The translations under genes were made by a program, and so were the position numbers. A DNA stretch of 64,000 nt from Apteryx mantelli (lineage: Eukaryota; Chordata; Aves; Apterygiformes; Apterygidae), in the NCBI RefSeq assembly GCF_036417845.1, contig NC_089981.1:8883501-8947500 (forward strand), in the 5' to 3' direction. Numbering within the stretch: position 1 is the first letter of the stretch; each line of letters opens with the position of its first letter. Below are positions 1-11,984 of the stretch, one piece after another. The notes under the pieces were generated by a model. It was given only the letters and a program-made list of their open reading frames with translations. It made no database searches and had not been told where the DNA came from.

Positions 1-3000
1 AAGCCTGCAGTTCTGCGCCATGCCATCACACCATATTTCCATACCACAGCAATGCAGGAGGCCAGGCTCCATGATTACTCTTTCAAATGCTCATAGGTGT
101 GAAACACTTGGGGAAAACATATGGGAAGACTTCCTTGCTGAGCTTTAGCTGTATGCAAGTGACCTATTTAAAGCTAATCAGGCTTCCTCTGTGTTCATCA
201 GAGAGAAAGAAGTTAGCATCTTCACAGAGCGCTTCTTCCTTAGGACAAGTTGAATCATCTCCAGGAGCTGCCTGTCTCTCTCCATTGAGTCCAGAGGGGG
301 TTTAGATGACTAGATTAGATTCAGACAAAGCTTTTACATGCTTCCTGGTAGATGACATGAGCGTTTTCACCCACAATCCTCCCTAATTTCTCCCTTTTAT
401 CTCTACCGAGAGATCTCAAACCTCCTAGGCACCAGCATGAGGTCCTTCAGTAGGATGCCTGAATTTAGGCGAGATGAACTGAATCCTAAGAGTCAGTTAC
501 TCTAACACAAACAGATAATGTAACTCCCTGTATTTCTCTTGTTGGCAGATGTTGAACTTTTGATGTATTTGGTGACATAATGAATACATTCATAATGGAT
601 AATTTGCTGAAGGAGCACAGTAACTTAATTCCTGCAAGGTGGAAGTTTCACAGTTATTCAGTTCACCTCACAGAAGAAAATCCTCTTGTCTTCCCTTTAC
701 TCTGCTTCCCCAAATACTTGTGCTGCCTCCCCAGCTATAATACTGGATTGTGTCACTTCCTCCTTTACCTATGGATGTCCCCTGGTATGACTTTTCATAA
801 TTAACTTGTGCAGGAGAATTATGACAATTTTCAGAAAAGTTTTTTAAAATATAGCGCCCTACTATGGCTAAAGAAAATCCAACAAATAAAATAGCCATCT
901 TCAACTTACCGGAAAACATCAGCACCAGCGTATACGCGTTTACATACACTCAGGTTTGTGCCTTTGCCATCTGGTGGCAAAGCACGATCATAGCGTGTCC
1001 ACAGAGCTGAGAAAATTTTGGACCGTATCTATTTGTTTGAAAATGGGGATTCTAAATTAATAAGTAAGATTGTTGAGAAAGTTTCCGTTTTCCAACGTTT
1101 GTTGATAATATCATCAGTTATATACATACATCATTTGGAGAGCTTCTATTTTGTAAATAGGTGATACTTATTGTTTACTGCTGCTACTTGTTTTACTGTA
1201 TCATCTTGTATTATATTGTACTGAACAACATTGCACTGCATCATATCTGAGTGTTGTGGCACAGAAATATCCGACATGCTCTTTTCAGATAGTTGACTAT
1301 GCATCTAGTCATAGGCTTGAGCAAAAGGCTGTCCCAGCTTATTGCAGTTAGAGCTGAGCAAATGGATTTGTCTTACCCAAATTTAAACCTCTGCAGCAGA
1401 TTTGAGTTCATCTGACCTCATCAATCTAATCTTGCTTTAAGGTTAAAAAAAAAGGGGGGGGGGCACTTCTTGAGCACTGTTCATCTTTTCTTAGAAGAGA
1501 CATCTTCATACCCCGGGATCCATGAATCTTCTTCGTAAACTATGAAGAACATGAGATGAACAGCTTAGGTGAAGGCGATTACTTCTGAGATCATATCTCT
1601 TACATCATAGAGAGCCAAAGCACAGACAGCAAAAACCTCACATCTTGTCCTTCCAACTGGGGAATCCAAGTCAGTGAGTGTAATTAGAACCCGGTTACTT
1701 TCTCATGTATCCTGAAATGTTGGAGCTGAGAAAGATATCTGAGCCATATTACACGCTAAGATCAAATTAAAAAAAAAAGTACTTCTTGTTTTCTTTTTTC
1801 TAACTCTTACATTGCATAGGAGGGAATTTACTAGTTGCACTGGATAGTATGAAATTTGCATTTTCCTGGCCTTAGAAATTAGTAGCTGAAAGATCTATTT
1901 CCCATCTCTAGGTTCTTTGCTATGAAGGATGGCCATTCATTTTCTTACACCCACTGCTTAATCCTGCCTGCTACAACACTGGATTTCAACACAGGTGGAG
2001 TTGCTTCCTTTCTCAACTGGGAAGTAACATCTGTGTTCACTTTGGAAGTTCTTGTATGATCCAAGCATAAGTTGCTATGTAATTGCTTGCAAGCTTTTTT
2101 TTTTTTTTTCAAATAAGGACTGGATTATTTACCAGATTTGCTTATAGACCCTTGATCTCCAGATGTCTATACACACATATAGAAGCTCCATCGTTAACCA
2201 GATAGATAAAAGCCTGTTCAGATCTCCTTATTTTTCAGAGTGCTGGGTATTACCAAGAGTGGAATAAATCCAAATCTTCTCAACATTTTGGAAAGAGACC
2301 ATCTCTGTTATACAAAACAGAAATAACAGAGATAAAGTCTGTTTCTATTTAAAAGTAGACTGAAATTTAGCAAAACATCGTTTCAGGACAATGTGGAACT
2401 AGAAGGTTACAGTCTAGGAATCCTAGAATAGCCTCATTTTCACACGTGTTCTTTGTGGCTTGTATGTCCAATTTATTGATAGAATTGATACAGCAGCAGC
2501 AGCAGACTGTAGTGATGTATTCTTCTGTGCAAATAAATTGCAGTTACTTACCTTTGGTTTAATAAAGACATGATAAGTGAAAATGGATATGAATTTAATT
2601 CTTTTCATAGTCCTGGAGTTTAAGTGCAGTTGACATCTGCTATGGAATATCATTTTAATCCCATGCAGACAAATGCATGTGAAACCTTATTTTCCCCAGA
2701 GATGCTGACCATCCATTTCTGTCTTCACAGGTAACTCTGTATATCCTGCACACCTTCAAAAGTCAGCTCATGAATTCATACATCCATTTACCTACTAGTA
2801 GACAGTCAGTTTGTTATGAGTGTGAATGGAGCTTGGTTTGGTGCAGGAACGAGCAGAATTAATCAAAGAGTGTTTTCTATCAGACATTTGTCTAGTAGAA
2901 TGCTATCAAGTTGACTGGAAACAGTTGGAATCCAACCAGCAGACTTTAATATCCTTTTCTGAATTAAAAATATATTAGTATCACAGTTATAAATATGGCA

Positions 3001-4221
3001 GTGAAGGAATAGTTGGTTTATTTGTAATAAAATCTGGAGTAGCTCTACATGCATATGCCTGCTTATGGAATTCATCTCACCTAGAGATATACCTTTAAGC
3101 ATGCCTTCGTTTCTGTCTTCCATCTTAGTTTCTTCTCAATAGGGAGGGGGAGGAAAAAAAAGTAACAGGTGTTTTTACAGAATGGTTCATGTGAGTATCT
3201 TAGACATCTGCTACATGATGAGATGAGTTATGCCATAGAAGTGCCCATTTTTTTCTTCCTTTTCCCTGTTCAGGATGTGTAGAATGATAAGTTCAGGAGG
3301 CTGCAGCCAGGGCCTGTCCCTCTGGCCCTGAGCCAGGTGGGCAGAGAAGACCTGGAGATGGTAGCCGAGTTCAACCAAGAGTCCAGATGACCAGGAGAGT
3401 TCCTGGTGATGAAGCAGGTATGAGGTCAAGCTGAGAAGTCAGCCTGCGGGTCAGAGTCAGGATCAGGCCTGGTGAGGGTAACCAGGGACAGAGACAGTCC
3501 AGTGCCTACTGGGCAGGCCCAAAGTGACAAGATAGGTGCAGGGTCAAGCTGGGAAGTCAGTCCACAGGGCAGGGTCCAGAGCAATGGAGTCTGCATGCTG
3601 AGCTGAGCTGGAGATCAGTGCTCCTCTAGGGCAGCTCAGACAGAAACTGAAGGCCCAGGGTTGAGCTTAAATGGGGCTCCTGGGCCCATGGGCAGGAGGT
3701 GCAAGTGGCTGCCTCAGGCGAGGATGATAAGGCCCATTAAGGCCTGTTAGAGCCCTCAGACCCTGGAAACAGTAGTAATTGAAATGCTCACTAGCATATG
3801 TAATGTTGATTTAAGAATTCAAAGAACTGGGAAATGTTACTACCTCTTTAAGATCTGTCAGAGACTATTTCTTCTGTTTCCAGTCTCATTTAGCCTACTT
3901 GCCACTAACAGCTCTTGAACATTGATACGTATGTATTTACCATTATTAGACTGTGACTTAGTGGCATTCATAGTGCTCCAGCTTCACACTGGAACAATCT
4001 AGGTAGATAATGTGTGTTGCAGCTGGTTTGGGATAACACAGACAAGTGATTCCATTTCAGAATGGCATTTTGGATGAAATTAGTATTGTCCTCATTGACC
4101 AAAGGAAGTAAGCTGGTCACTGCTAGCGGGAGCATATGATCATGATCATTTTTTGCCAGTTGTTCTCCAGAGTGTATCAAGACAAGCTTGCTTACCTAAT
4201 GTGAACAAATATCTGAGCAAA
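1..4221. other. Intergenic, duplicated, no gene seen
   Basis: AT-rich noncoding sequence. All open frames are short, lack family signatures and are broken or changed between the two copies (for example near 87-305 and 668-949). An A-run followed by a G-run lies near 1446-1462 and a T-run near 2097-2109. A GC-richer dispersed-repeat-like block lies at 3300-3730. Confidence 0.7.
3300..3730. repeat. GC-rich imperfect repeat block (copy A)
   Basis: The phrase gtcaagctgagaagtcag near 3425 recurs as gtcaagctgggaagtcag near 3543, followed each time by similar gggtcagag/gggcagggtcc text. This suggests two imperfect units about 118 bp apart. The block is clearly GC-richer than its surroundings and has a counterpart near 57765-58200 in copy B. 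It may belong to a dispersed repeat family that I cannot name. Confidence 0.4.
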
Positions 4222-5098
4222 ACGGCAGCAGAAAATTACACCACAGTAGCTGAGTTCCTCCTCCTAGATCTAATCAACAAGGCAGAAGCACAGCCCACTC
4301 TCATTGTAATGCTTTTAATTATTTACCTGATGACTGTAGTTGGAAATCTGGCCTTGACCGCATTAATAAGGATTGTCTCCCCAAACCACCCTCCCAAATA
4401 GCTTTTCCTTAGCCATTTGGCAGTCTTAGACCTCTGCTGCTCAGGCATCACCCCCAGGATGGTGGCCAGTCTCTTAGCAGAGAGCAAAGCTGTCTCATTT
4501 GGTGGCTGTGCTGCCCAGATATATTGTTTCTCTACATTTTGCACCAATGAATGTTTCATTCTGGCTGTGATGGCATATGACCAGCTGTAAACCACTGCTA
4601 TTCAAAGCCGTCATGTCATGAAGTCTCAGCATCCAGCTGTGACTTGGTTCTTATTCTTGTGGGTCTCTAATCTCGATGATACACAGCAGCTGTGCCTTTT
4701 GGGTGTCCTTCTGCCATTCCAGCATCACCAGTCACTTCTGTGGTGTGGTACCCCTGATGAGCCTCTCCTGCTCTGACATCGGGGTTAACAAGATCATCCT
4801 CACAGCATTTTGCATCTTAGGTGACATCTTTGTCATACTGCAGGTACGCATTTCCTACATCTACATCATCTCTGCCATCCTGAGGTGCCACTCCAGCGAG
4901 GGAAGACCCAAAGCCTTCTCCACCTGTGCATCCTGTGCACTTGATAGTTTTTGCCATATTCTTTGGCACTCCAGCTACACACCCCACAGCTCTGGCTCCT
5001 TGCCTGACCAAGATCAGGTGATATATGTGTTTTATACAATGGTAAGCCCCACGGTCTACAGCTTGAGGACCAAGGAGGTCCTCAAAATGAGGCACTGA
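4222..5098 (+). pseudogene. Olfactory receptor pseudogene (class II), copy A
   Basis: A single-exon OR relic. N-terminal text ENYTTVAEFLL, a TM1 with VVGNLAL, SHLAVLDLCCS (TM2), FGGCAAQ (start of TM3), FILAVMAYD (DRY region changed to DQL), the KAFSTCAS motif before TM6 and a C-terminal SPTVYSLRTKEV (NPxIY degenerate) are all recognisable. The expected ATG reads ACG at 4222-4224. The codon for the conserved PMY tyrosine is TAG at 4399-4401. A further TAA follows MAYDQL (about 4588-4590), and the frame shifts in the TM3-TM5 region. ORs are odorant GPCRs of sensory-neuron cilia; this copy cannot make one. The start loss and the TAG are shared with copy B, while the TAA is private to this copy. 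Confidence 0.92.
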
Positions 5099-8000
5099 AT
5101 GGACTGTTACATGGAGAAAATTGTTTGTCAGTCAATAAAACCTCCAAAGGAGTTGGAACAGGTGCTTAAAAAATTAAAATGATGAGTACAGCTGTTCATG
5201 GATGAATTTATTCTGAAATAATTGCTCGTTATGCTACAGAAGTAGGAGAAAAGTGAATGCAGAATTGAAGAAAGATATAACTGTAATATTAAAGACTTTT
5301 CTGTAATAGCAAGAGCTACAGCTTTACCTTGAGAAAGAACGATTGTGACACTTTTGAAGGCGATTATTTTCACCTAAGTTTTTACTTTCAAGTCTGATGC
5401 CTTGAAGACATCCCAGCTTTCTTTTCAACTGTTGCTAACTAGTACCACTTCAGCAGTATCGCTTCCATGTTCTGTTTCCATTCTCTTACCTCATACATCC
5501 TTGTAGTCTTTTTTTTCCTGACTCACAGTCTGAAGGTGATCATTAACCTTTCAGCAAAAGTGGGTCACATTCATCAGGCACCTTAGACTGTTTACAGTAT
5601 TAGTGATGTGGGCGACTCGAGTCTTCCATGCAAGAACAAAGTCACCACACAGCAGGTGGTCCTGAGGGACAGCCTACCCTCTTTTGTTGTGGGTGAATAT
5701 CCTTGAACCAATTCACATGCATCGCAGGCTAAAAATGTGCACACAGAAGAATTTTTTACAAATGCTGAGGCTGGGATTCATCTTACTTAAGTTTAGACTT
5801 CTGTTAATGAGCTGCCAAAGCATAAACCAAACTTGTAGGCTCTTTCTATAGCTCATGAAGGCAAATAAAAGTCTGTTTGCCTCCATAGTTTTGGGAGAGA
5901 GATTGATCACACCTGTCTCTGTCTCCCTTGAAAGGTCTATATTTATATCTGGGAATTACAGGAAGAGTGTAGAGTGACCAGCTCAGGTTTATGGAATTAT
6001 TTCAAGTCCACGTTAATGCAGCTTAATGCTGCCCTGAGTTCTGGTTTTGGATCACATTCCATCTGACTCAGGGAGCTGGCTCGTAGAGAACAAAAAGCCA
6101 CTGGCTTCAGTAGGGAAAGACTTCAGTCTCAGCTGCTTTGGCCATGGAAGTAGCACAGAGAAGGAAACGGAACCTGCTATAACACTGCTTCAATACACAG
6201 AGTTATTGGACAAATGGGTGCAAGACCATTTTTCCCTATCCTTAGGAAGGACTGCAAGTAAAGGTCCCATAAAAAGCTACACTCCCTCTCACTGGGGGTC
6301 ATCACTCAGAGCAACCCATTCTGCCCGTCCTGAACCACTTAGACCCCTTGATGTGTAAACATAGTGTCTGAGGAAGAAATATGTTCCACTCTTCCATACC
6401 CATAGCTTTATCATTAAGACTGACAGGTGTCATTAAGCAATAACCAGTCAGTTCCCAGAGCAACTCTGGCAGCATCTAGAAGTACAAATTTTCTGCAAGC
6501 AAACATTTTCATGCTTCCTAGAATACCATGTGGGTTGCAGATATTCCTGACTAAACTGTGAGAGAGGACTACAGCAAAGAAAGATAAATAACCCAGACAA
6601 GCAATACCTGTTGATCCACTTTTAACCCAGCTATCTTCTGAACACCATGGCTTTCTCATAGTCTAGACGAGAACTCCAGAAGCCATTACATTGCCAGTCT
6701 AATACAGTCTGGAAGAGGACTCAGTCCAATGCAAATACATTGCAGACCTCATGGTGCAGCCCAAAGAGACGAGCTTCCCTCACTCATCATCTTACACATG
6801 GCACTGCACATTCATTGTCCCAGGAGTCGCCCCCACTCCACAACACGAGCAGCCACTGTAAGCACAGTCTAACCAAGGCTGCGTTACCTGGGACATTTCT
6901 GCCTGCCTAAGCCCCACTGATGACTTTCGCTGCTAGGGACAGTCAGAGCAGATCACTCTTCAGCTGAGTAACCCAATTCAGCTCTCTGCTCTGAAGGCCA
7001 ACAGTTTGTCGAACAACCTCTAAGCCCTCGAAGTAGCACAAGTAAGCTAGCTTTTCTGGCAGGTAGAGATGTCCTTACACTCCTGCCAGAATCAGGGGAA
7101 GGGTCTTTGTTCATATGTCTCAAAGGCTCCTCAGCTTCCCAGAACAGCTGTCTTCATCACCTTATCGTAAAGTAATTTCAATAAGTGTCCAGTGATATTG
7201 CAAGAACAGAGAGAGGTTAATGGCAAACTGTTTACTAAAGCATGATATCTATGTCAACATCTTCCAATAGACCGTTATTTTTCTTTTCTTCAAAAGAGTT
7301 AATTGTTCAAGGACCTTAGAAGAAAATTATATGTGGGATTAGGTGGAAATGCAAAGGCAGTGTTAAGGCAGAGGCACCAGAACTCTAAGCAAATCACCAG
7401 CGATTACCTACCTGAAGAATTTTCTATCTGCATTTGAAGAAAAATCTACCCCGATGGATGGACACATAATCTGAGCCTGGATGGTCCACAGATGAACAGG
7501 TTATCACAGCAAAATATCTGCTCCACAGATGAGCAGGCTGCCTGAAACTAGATGGTCCATGAGCCAAAGAGGTTATCTAACAAAGGGCACGAGTCCAAGG
7601 GTAGATGTGTTATTAGAGACAACAGGAGTCTTCTGTGGAAAAAACAGCTAACTGTGTATCAGGACTGTGCATTCTAATGAGAGGAAGAATTATCAAGTTT
7701 GATCATAATTAATAACAGAGGTGGATTCACATTCAGATGGCATACTTAATGCTTAAACTCCACGGAGTTGCACTGCAGCTCTTCAGAGTCAGATAAGCAG
7801 AACTGATTCCTCTGATATCTTACACTGTACTGCTATTTACATGAATATGGTCTTGTTATTATTAAAAGAATCTATATTAAAGTTTGCAGTCTAAAGCTCT
7901 GTTAATTTTTTTCAATAGATCTTATTCCTTACCCTTGAGCTCTGGCTGATAAATCAGGTGCAAAAAAGCAAGGAAGATAGAGATGCCAAGGTGAGAAGAA

Positions 8001-9116
8001 AGAATGGCAGTAACAGGAGCAGCGGTGAGTTTGAGGCTGCTGAGGCTTTCTTTCCACCATGCCATTACTGTACAGCTATTTTGTGCTTCTTATTTCTTAC
8101 CCTGTCCCTTAGTCTCATGGGCTAGGGAATTACTCATGCCAGGTGGAATTACTCTTCTTTTGCTATAGTTATCTGGAAGTTACTGATCTAAATCCAAGGT
8201 ACTTGGGCTTTCTGGAGAGTTGATAGGGACAGGCATGACAAGGGTTCACTGAATTTGCTAGGATACTTATGTCATCAGTTTCACTAGTAAAAAGTAGTAA
8301 GGGCAGGGAATGAGACGGGCATGTCCTATGATCAATGACAACAAAGACACCCTTAGAGGATGATTCCTTAGCTTATCACACTTATTTTAAGATGGGATGA
8401 ATTGTCCTTTGAAGGTGATATTGCTTCCTTTGTCTATAGGGGGAGCCTAGAATAGATACTGCCTGGACCCCTAACCAAGGATAGGGGAAATTAATTCACA
8501 GAAGGATTCTTCATTACAGTGCATCTGCTGAGACTCCTAATTAAGGCCTGGTGTCTTGCAGGAGATCTAATTTACAGACAATAAACTGCATCGAGAGTCA
8601 TAAATACACCAAGTACTTCAGTAACACCATTTTTCTGAAGAAAGAATTCCGAAGCTGCAAGCTGAGTGTTAGAATATCACATTTCATATTGAAGTTGTTT
8701 CTCAGTGTGTCACTCCACTAATGTTTCACAACGCCCAGGCTGCAGGTCAGCTGCAACATATAGGGAAAAGAATGAGCTGTTGCTCTAAAGGCAGTACTGA
8801 ATTGCATAGTTCTGCAAACATCGAAGCAAAGAACCTTTATCTGGGCAGGTGGAGCAGGGAGGGGCTCTATTGCAAGTCTGAAGTCCTAAAATTTTTCTAT
8901 TTAGATAAATCTTCTGATTTGTTTCAGTAAGATGTCTTTGAAGTGAAGAAGGAAGCTACTCACTCTTACGAAGGAACATGAAATGTTTGTAGCTTTTGAA
9001 ATAAGAGTTTATTTCTGGGGTCAATACGGCATAAAATATCTCACACCTTCATGCAAGGAAGGTAGGCCTATTTCTTCATTTTAGAGATGAAAAAGATCAT
9101 TTTCAATCTGCAGATA
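5099..9116. other. Intergenic, no gene seen (copy A)
   Basis: Noncoding sequence. 5613-6846 and 7906-8219 are absent from copy B. The 103-codon open frame at 6047-6358 lies inside the copy-A-only block and resembles no family I know. I see no promoter or RNA gene that I can support. Confidence 0.6.
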
Positions 9117-9240
9117 GAATCATAGAATAATTTAGGTTGGGAAGGATTTCTGGAGGTCATCAAGTCCAACCTCCTCCTCACAGCAGGTTCAGTCAGATCG
9201 GATTGCTCCGGCCCGATCCAGCTGAATTTTAAATGTCAGC
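9117..9240 (-). mobile_element. CR1 LINE 3' tail fragment (copy A)
   Basis: On the plus strand this reads agaatcatagaataatttag, then ggttgggaaggatttctgga, then aagtccaacctcctcctc. This is the reverse complement of a CR1 3' untranslated region, whose sense strand ends in ATTCTATG-type repeats. No coding part remains. The same insertion is at 62011-62135, so it predates the duplication. Confidence 0.85.
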
Positions 9241-10967
9241 ACAGATGGAGATTCTACAAATTTGCACCTAATCCAGTGTTTGATCACTCACGTTGGGGCA
9301 GGAGAGGGAAATTTCCTCCTTCAGTTTCCCAAGTAGTCCATGGAAGAGAGCAACCTGTTGATAGCAAGCTCATCGAAGCCCTTTTCTGAGAATTAACTGG
9401 GCTAGTTGCTGTGCTTTAGGGCACAAAAGGTTGGGTAGGTTGGAGATAAACAACAGCCAACTATGCAAAGATAACTCAGTGTGTAAAGGCAGTCTGGTCT
9501 TTTGTGCATCTAAGCAGGGTAAGCATTTTGCTCACTTAAACTGTGTACCTAACCATTATAGGCTGTTTTAAATCCTGCTGTCTGCTTCTTGAAATGGGCA
9601 AGTACTTCTGAAGATATGGCTCAAGGGGGGAATAAACTGGCTTGTTACCTACAGTACAGACAGTATCTACAGTATCTACAGTATTGAGTAGATACTCTTG
9701 CCTTTCTGGATGAAACAGGTCAGTAAGAGAATAGTTTTGTACCTATGCAATACCTTGAAGCCTATCCTAGAAACAGACCTCAGCAAGAATTGAAACCTCC
9801 ATTCAGTCACCCACATGATAAGAACTCCACTTTGAGAGCGTCAGCCAGGTTACTGGTAACCTCCAAGAGATTAACAATAATTTTTCATGTGAGGTGAAGC
9901 TGGTAGAACCTTTACAGGGATGACTGATTCCCTTCTTGTTCAGGATTCCTTCCCTTTTAGCATGAGATTTTTCCCCCTCTAAATGGAAAGTATTTCATTT
10001 GGTGACTCTTCCCAATTTATTCCTGAGCAGAAGATGGCCACTTTTCCTTGACAACAGGGATGCAAGCAAATGAGAAATCCTTTCTCAGCCAAACCTGGAG
10101 GATCTTGTGGTATCTCCTCCTCTTTGGGAAGATGCAAAGCTGGGTTTTCCTGCTGCTGTTGCCATTTAGTGCTTGCCGCCATTTCATTCAAGAGAGGAAA
10201 CTCTTACTTTCTTCTGCCAGGATGCAGATTTGTTATTTGTATGTTTACAAGTTGCAGTCCCAAAGGTCAGGGTGGTGGAGGTCCATGTAATTAAGGCAGG
10301 TCTTAGCAAGTTGGCACAGCTGCAGCCTAACCATTATATTCCTATTTCAGCAAGGCTGAACGGGGGCTGCTTTGTCCTGTTAATGGACTTTGTGGCCCAT
10401 ACTGAGCTCTAACTACCCTGCTACCAATGCCCGGGGGAGTTAGCTAATAGGCAAAAAATGTATTGGTGGTTGCAATACAGGAAGAATGATGTCTGAACTA
10501 GTGTCAAGACCATGTATCTTCAGGAACAAGCGGGCCATTGCCCTTGGAGTGGGCCATTTGGATGATACTGTACACCCAACCGTGGCCACGAGTGAGGGGA
10601 GAAGAGTGCTCCATAGATGTCCTCAAGAAAAGCAGACTTTTTTCCTTAAAAAAGGAGAAAGAGGGCACACGAAAACCATTGTAGTGCCAGACTAGGACTT
10701 GTGTTTCACAGTGCTGCTGCTGCCTTTTGAATAAATTATTTTATCTTTCTGCGCTTTCTTATCTCACCTGAAAAATAGGAACAGTACTCCCTTGTATCAC
10801 AAGTCATTTCAATGCGTAATTAAAGAAGTCTAGTCAGAAGCTATGAAGAAAATGTGCCGTACTTCCTTGTGGCTACTGAGACAATCCATTGTGTGTTGCC
10901 AGTTTCCCATCACTTCTAGGTGTTGAACCAGTTTCTTGTCGGGAGATAACATGAGTGTGCTGGCAAC
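9241..10967. other. Intergenic, no gene seen (copy A)
   Basis: This is the 5' flank of the second OR pseudogene. Near 9655-9700 a short cagtatcta repeat is expanded relative to copy B. Open frames around 9979-10412 occur in several overlapping frames and have no recognisable domain. An upstream noncoding OR exon could lie here, but I cannot place one. Confidence 0.5.
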
Positions 10968-11984
10968 ATGCCTGAGAGGAATCACTGTGTGGCCATTGAG
11001 TTTATCCTCTCTGGACTAACAGGAAGCCAAGAGGTGAAGGTAACCCGCTTTTTTTAAGCACATTAATAGGGAATCTTGGAAGGATCATGTAGATGAAGGT
11101 TGATCCCCCGGCTTCACACACTGTGTACCTTTCCCTCAGTAACTTGGCTTCTGTGGATTTCTGTTACTCCTCAGCTATCTCCCTAAGGTTGCTGGTGAAC
11201 TCTTCAGCAGTGAGGAGAGCCACTTCAGTCAGTGCCTGTGTGGCACAGCTATTCACTTGTCTCCTCATGGCTAGCGTTAAGTGTCTCCTGCTGGCAGTAA
11301 TGGCATATGACTGCATGTGGCTCTCTGTAACCCTCTCCTTTATGCAACTGTCATGTCCTCAAAAGCCTGTACACAGATGGTAATCATCTCCTCTTTAATT
11401 GGCTTTGTCCACACACTTGCACAAACTATCTCCACCTTCACATTCTCTTTCTGTGACTTTGGTATTATTGGTCATTATTTCTGTGACATCCCCCCAGGAT
11501 CCAGCTTTCATGCTCTGACACCTATAGCAAAGAGACGGTACTTCACATTTTTGGTGTGTTTCGTGGCATCTTCACATCTCTGGCAATTCTCATCTCCTCT
11601 ATCTACCTCATCTCCACCACCCTGAGGATCCACTCCTCCAAGGGCAGATGCAAAGCCTTCTCCACCTGTGCTTCCCATCTGAGAGCTCTCTTCTTGTTTT
11701 ATGGGAGCACCATTTTTATGTGCGGTAGCCCAATATCCAGCTACTCATTGGACTGAGATAAATGGGCCTCTCTGTTCTCTACAGTGGTGGCTCCAGTGCT
11801 GAATCTTATCAGCTACAGCCTGAGGAATAAGGAGGTGAAGGATGCTCTGAGGAGAGTTTTAGGTCATATCAGAGAAACTTCAGAAGACTTGTTAGAAAGA
11901 GAACTTTGTTTGGGGAGAATTTATCAAAACCTTGGTACAAAGAGTAGGACTTCCAGGGAAGATTTGATCAGCTTCCAAGGGTGA
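10968..11984 (+). pseudogene. Olfactory receptor pseudogene (class II)
   Basis: It starts at ATG 10968 with MPERNHCVAIEFILSGLTG, a typical OR N-terminus. It then meets a TAA 30 codons in, and most of TM1 is missing or scrambled. Recognisable pieces then appear in alternating frames: SLSNLASVDFCYSSA (TM2), LLAVMAYD (end of TM3), NPLLYATVMSS, TLAQTISTF, GHYFCDIPP (second extracellular loop), AILISSIYLISTTLRIHS, KAFSTCASHL (TM6 start) and [18 protein letters not shown] (TM7 to helix 8). At least three frame changes and several stops rule out a working receptor. The first 166 bp are also present at the right edge of the window (63835-64000). Confidence 0.92.

Larger units (their letters stand above)
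1..11131. repeat. Segmental duplication, copy A
   Basis: Position 1 pairs with 54477, and the match continues in the same orientation to the right edge of the window (64000 pairs with about 11131). Point differences are sparse by eye. Copy A is longer because it keeps about 1.23 kb (5613-6846) and about 0.31 kb (7906-8219) that copy B lacks, plus shorter blocks near 8334-8375 and 9660-9700. It carries one complete OR pseudogene and the start of a second. The true left boundary lies outside the window. Confidence 0.95.

Noticed and set aside
580..949. Open frames conserved in both duplicate copies (also 55071-55425)
   Set aside because: Their conservation reflects recent duplication, not coding constraint. 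Overlapping frames are open on both strands.
6047..6358. 103-codon frame inside the copy-A-only block
   Set aside because: Considered as a possible cargo gene of an insertion. No domain, no transposon ends, no target-site duplication.
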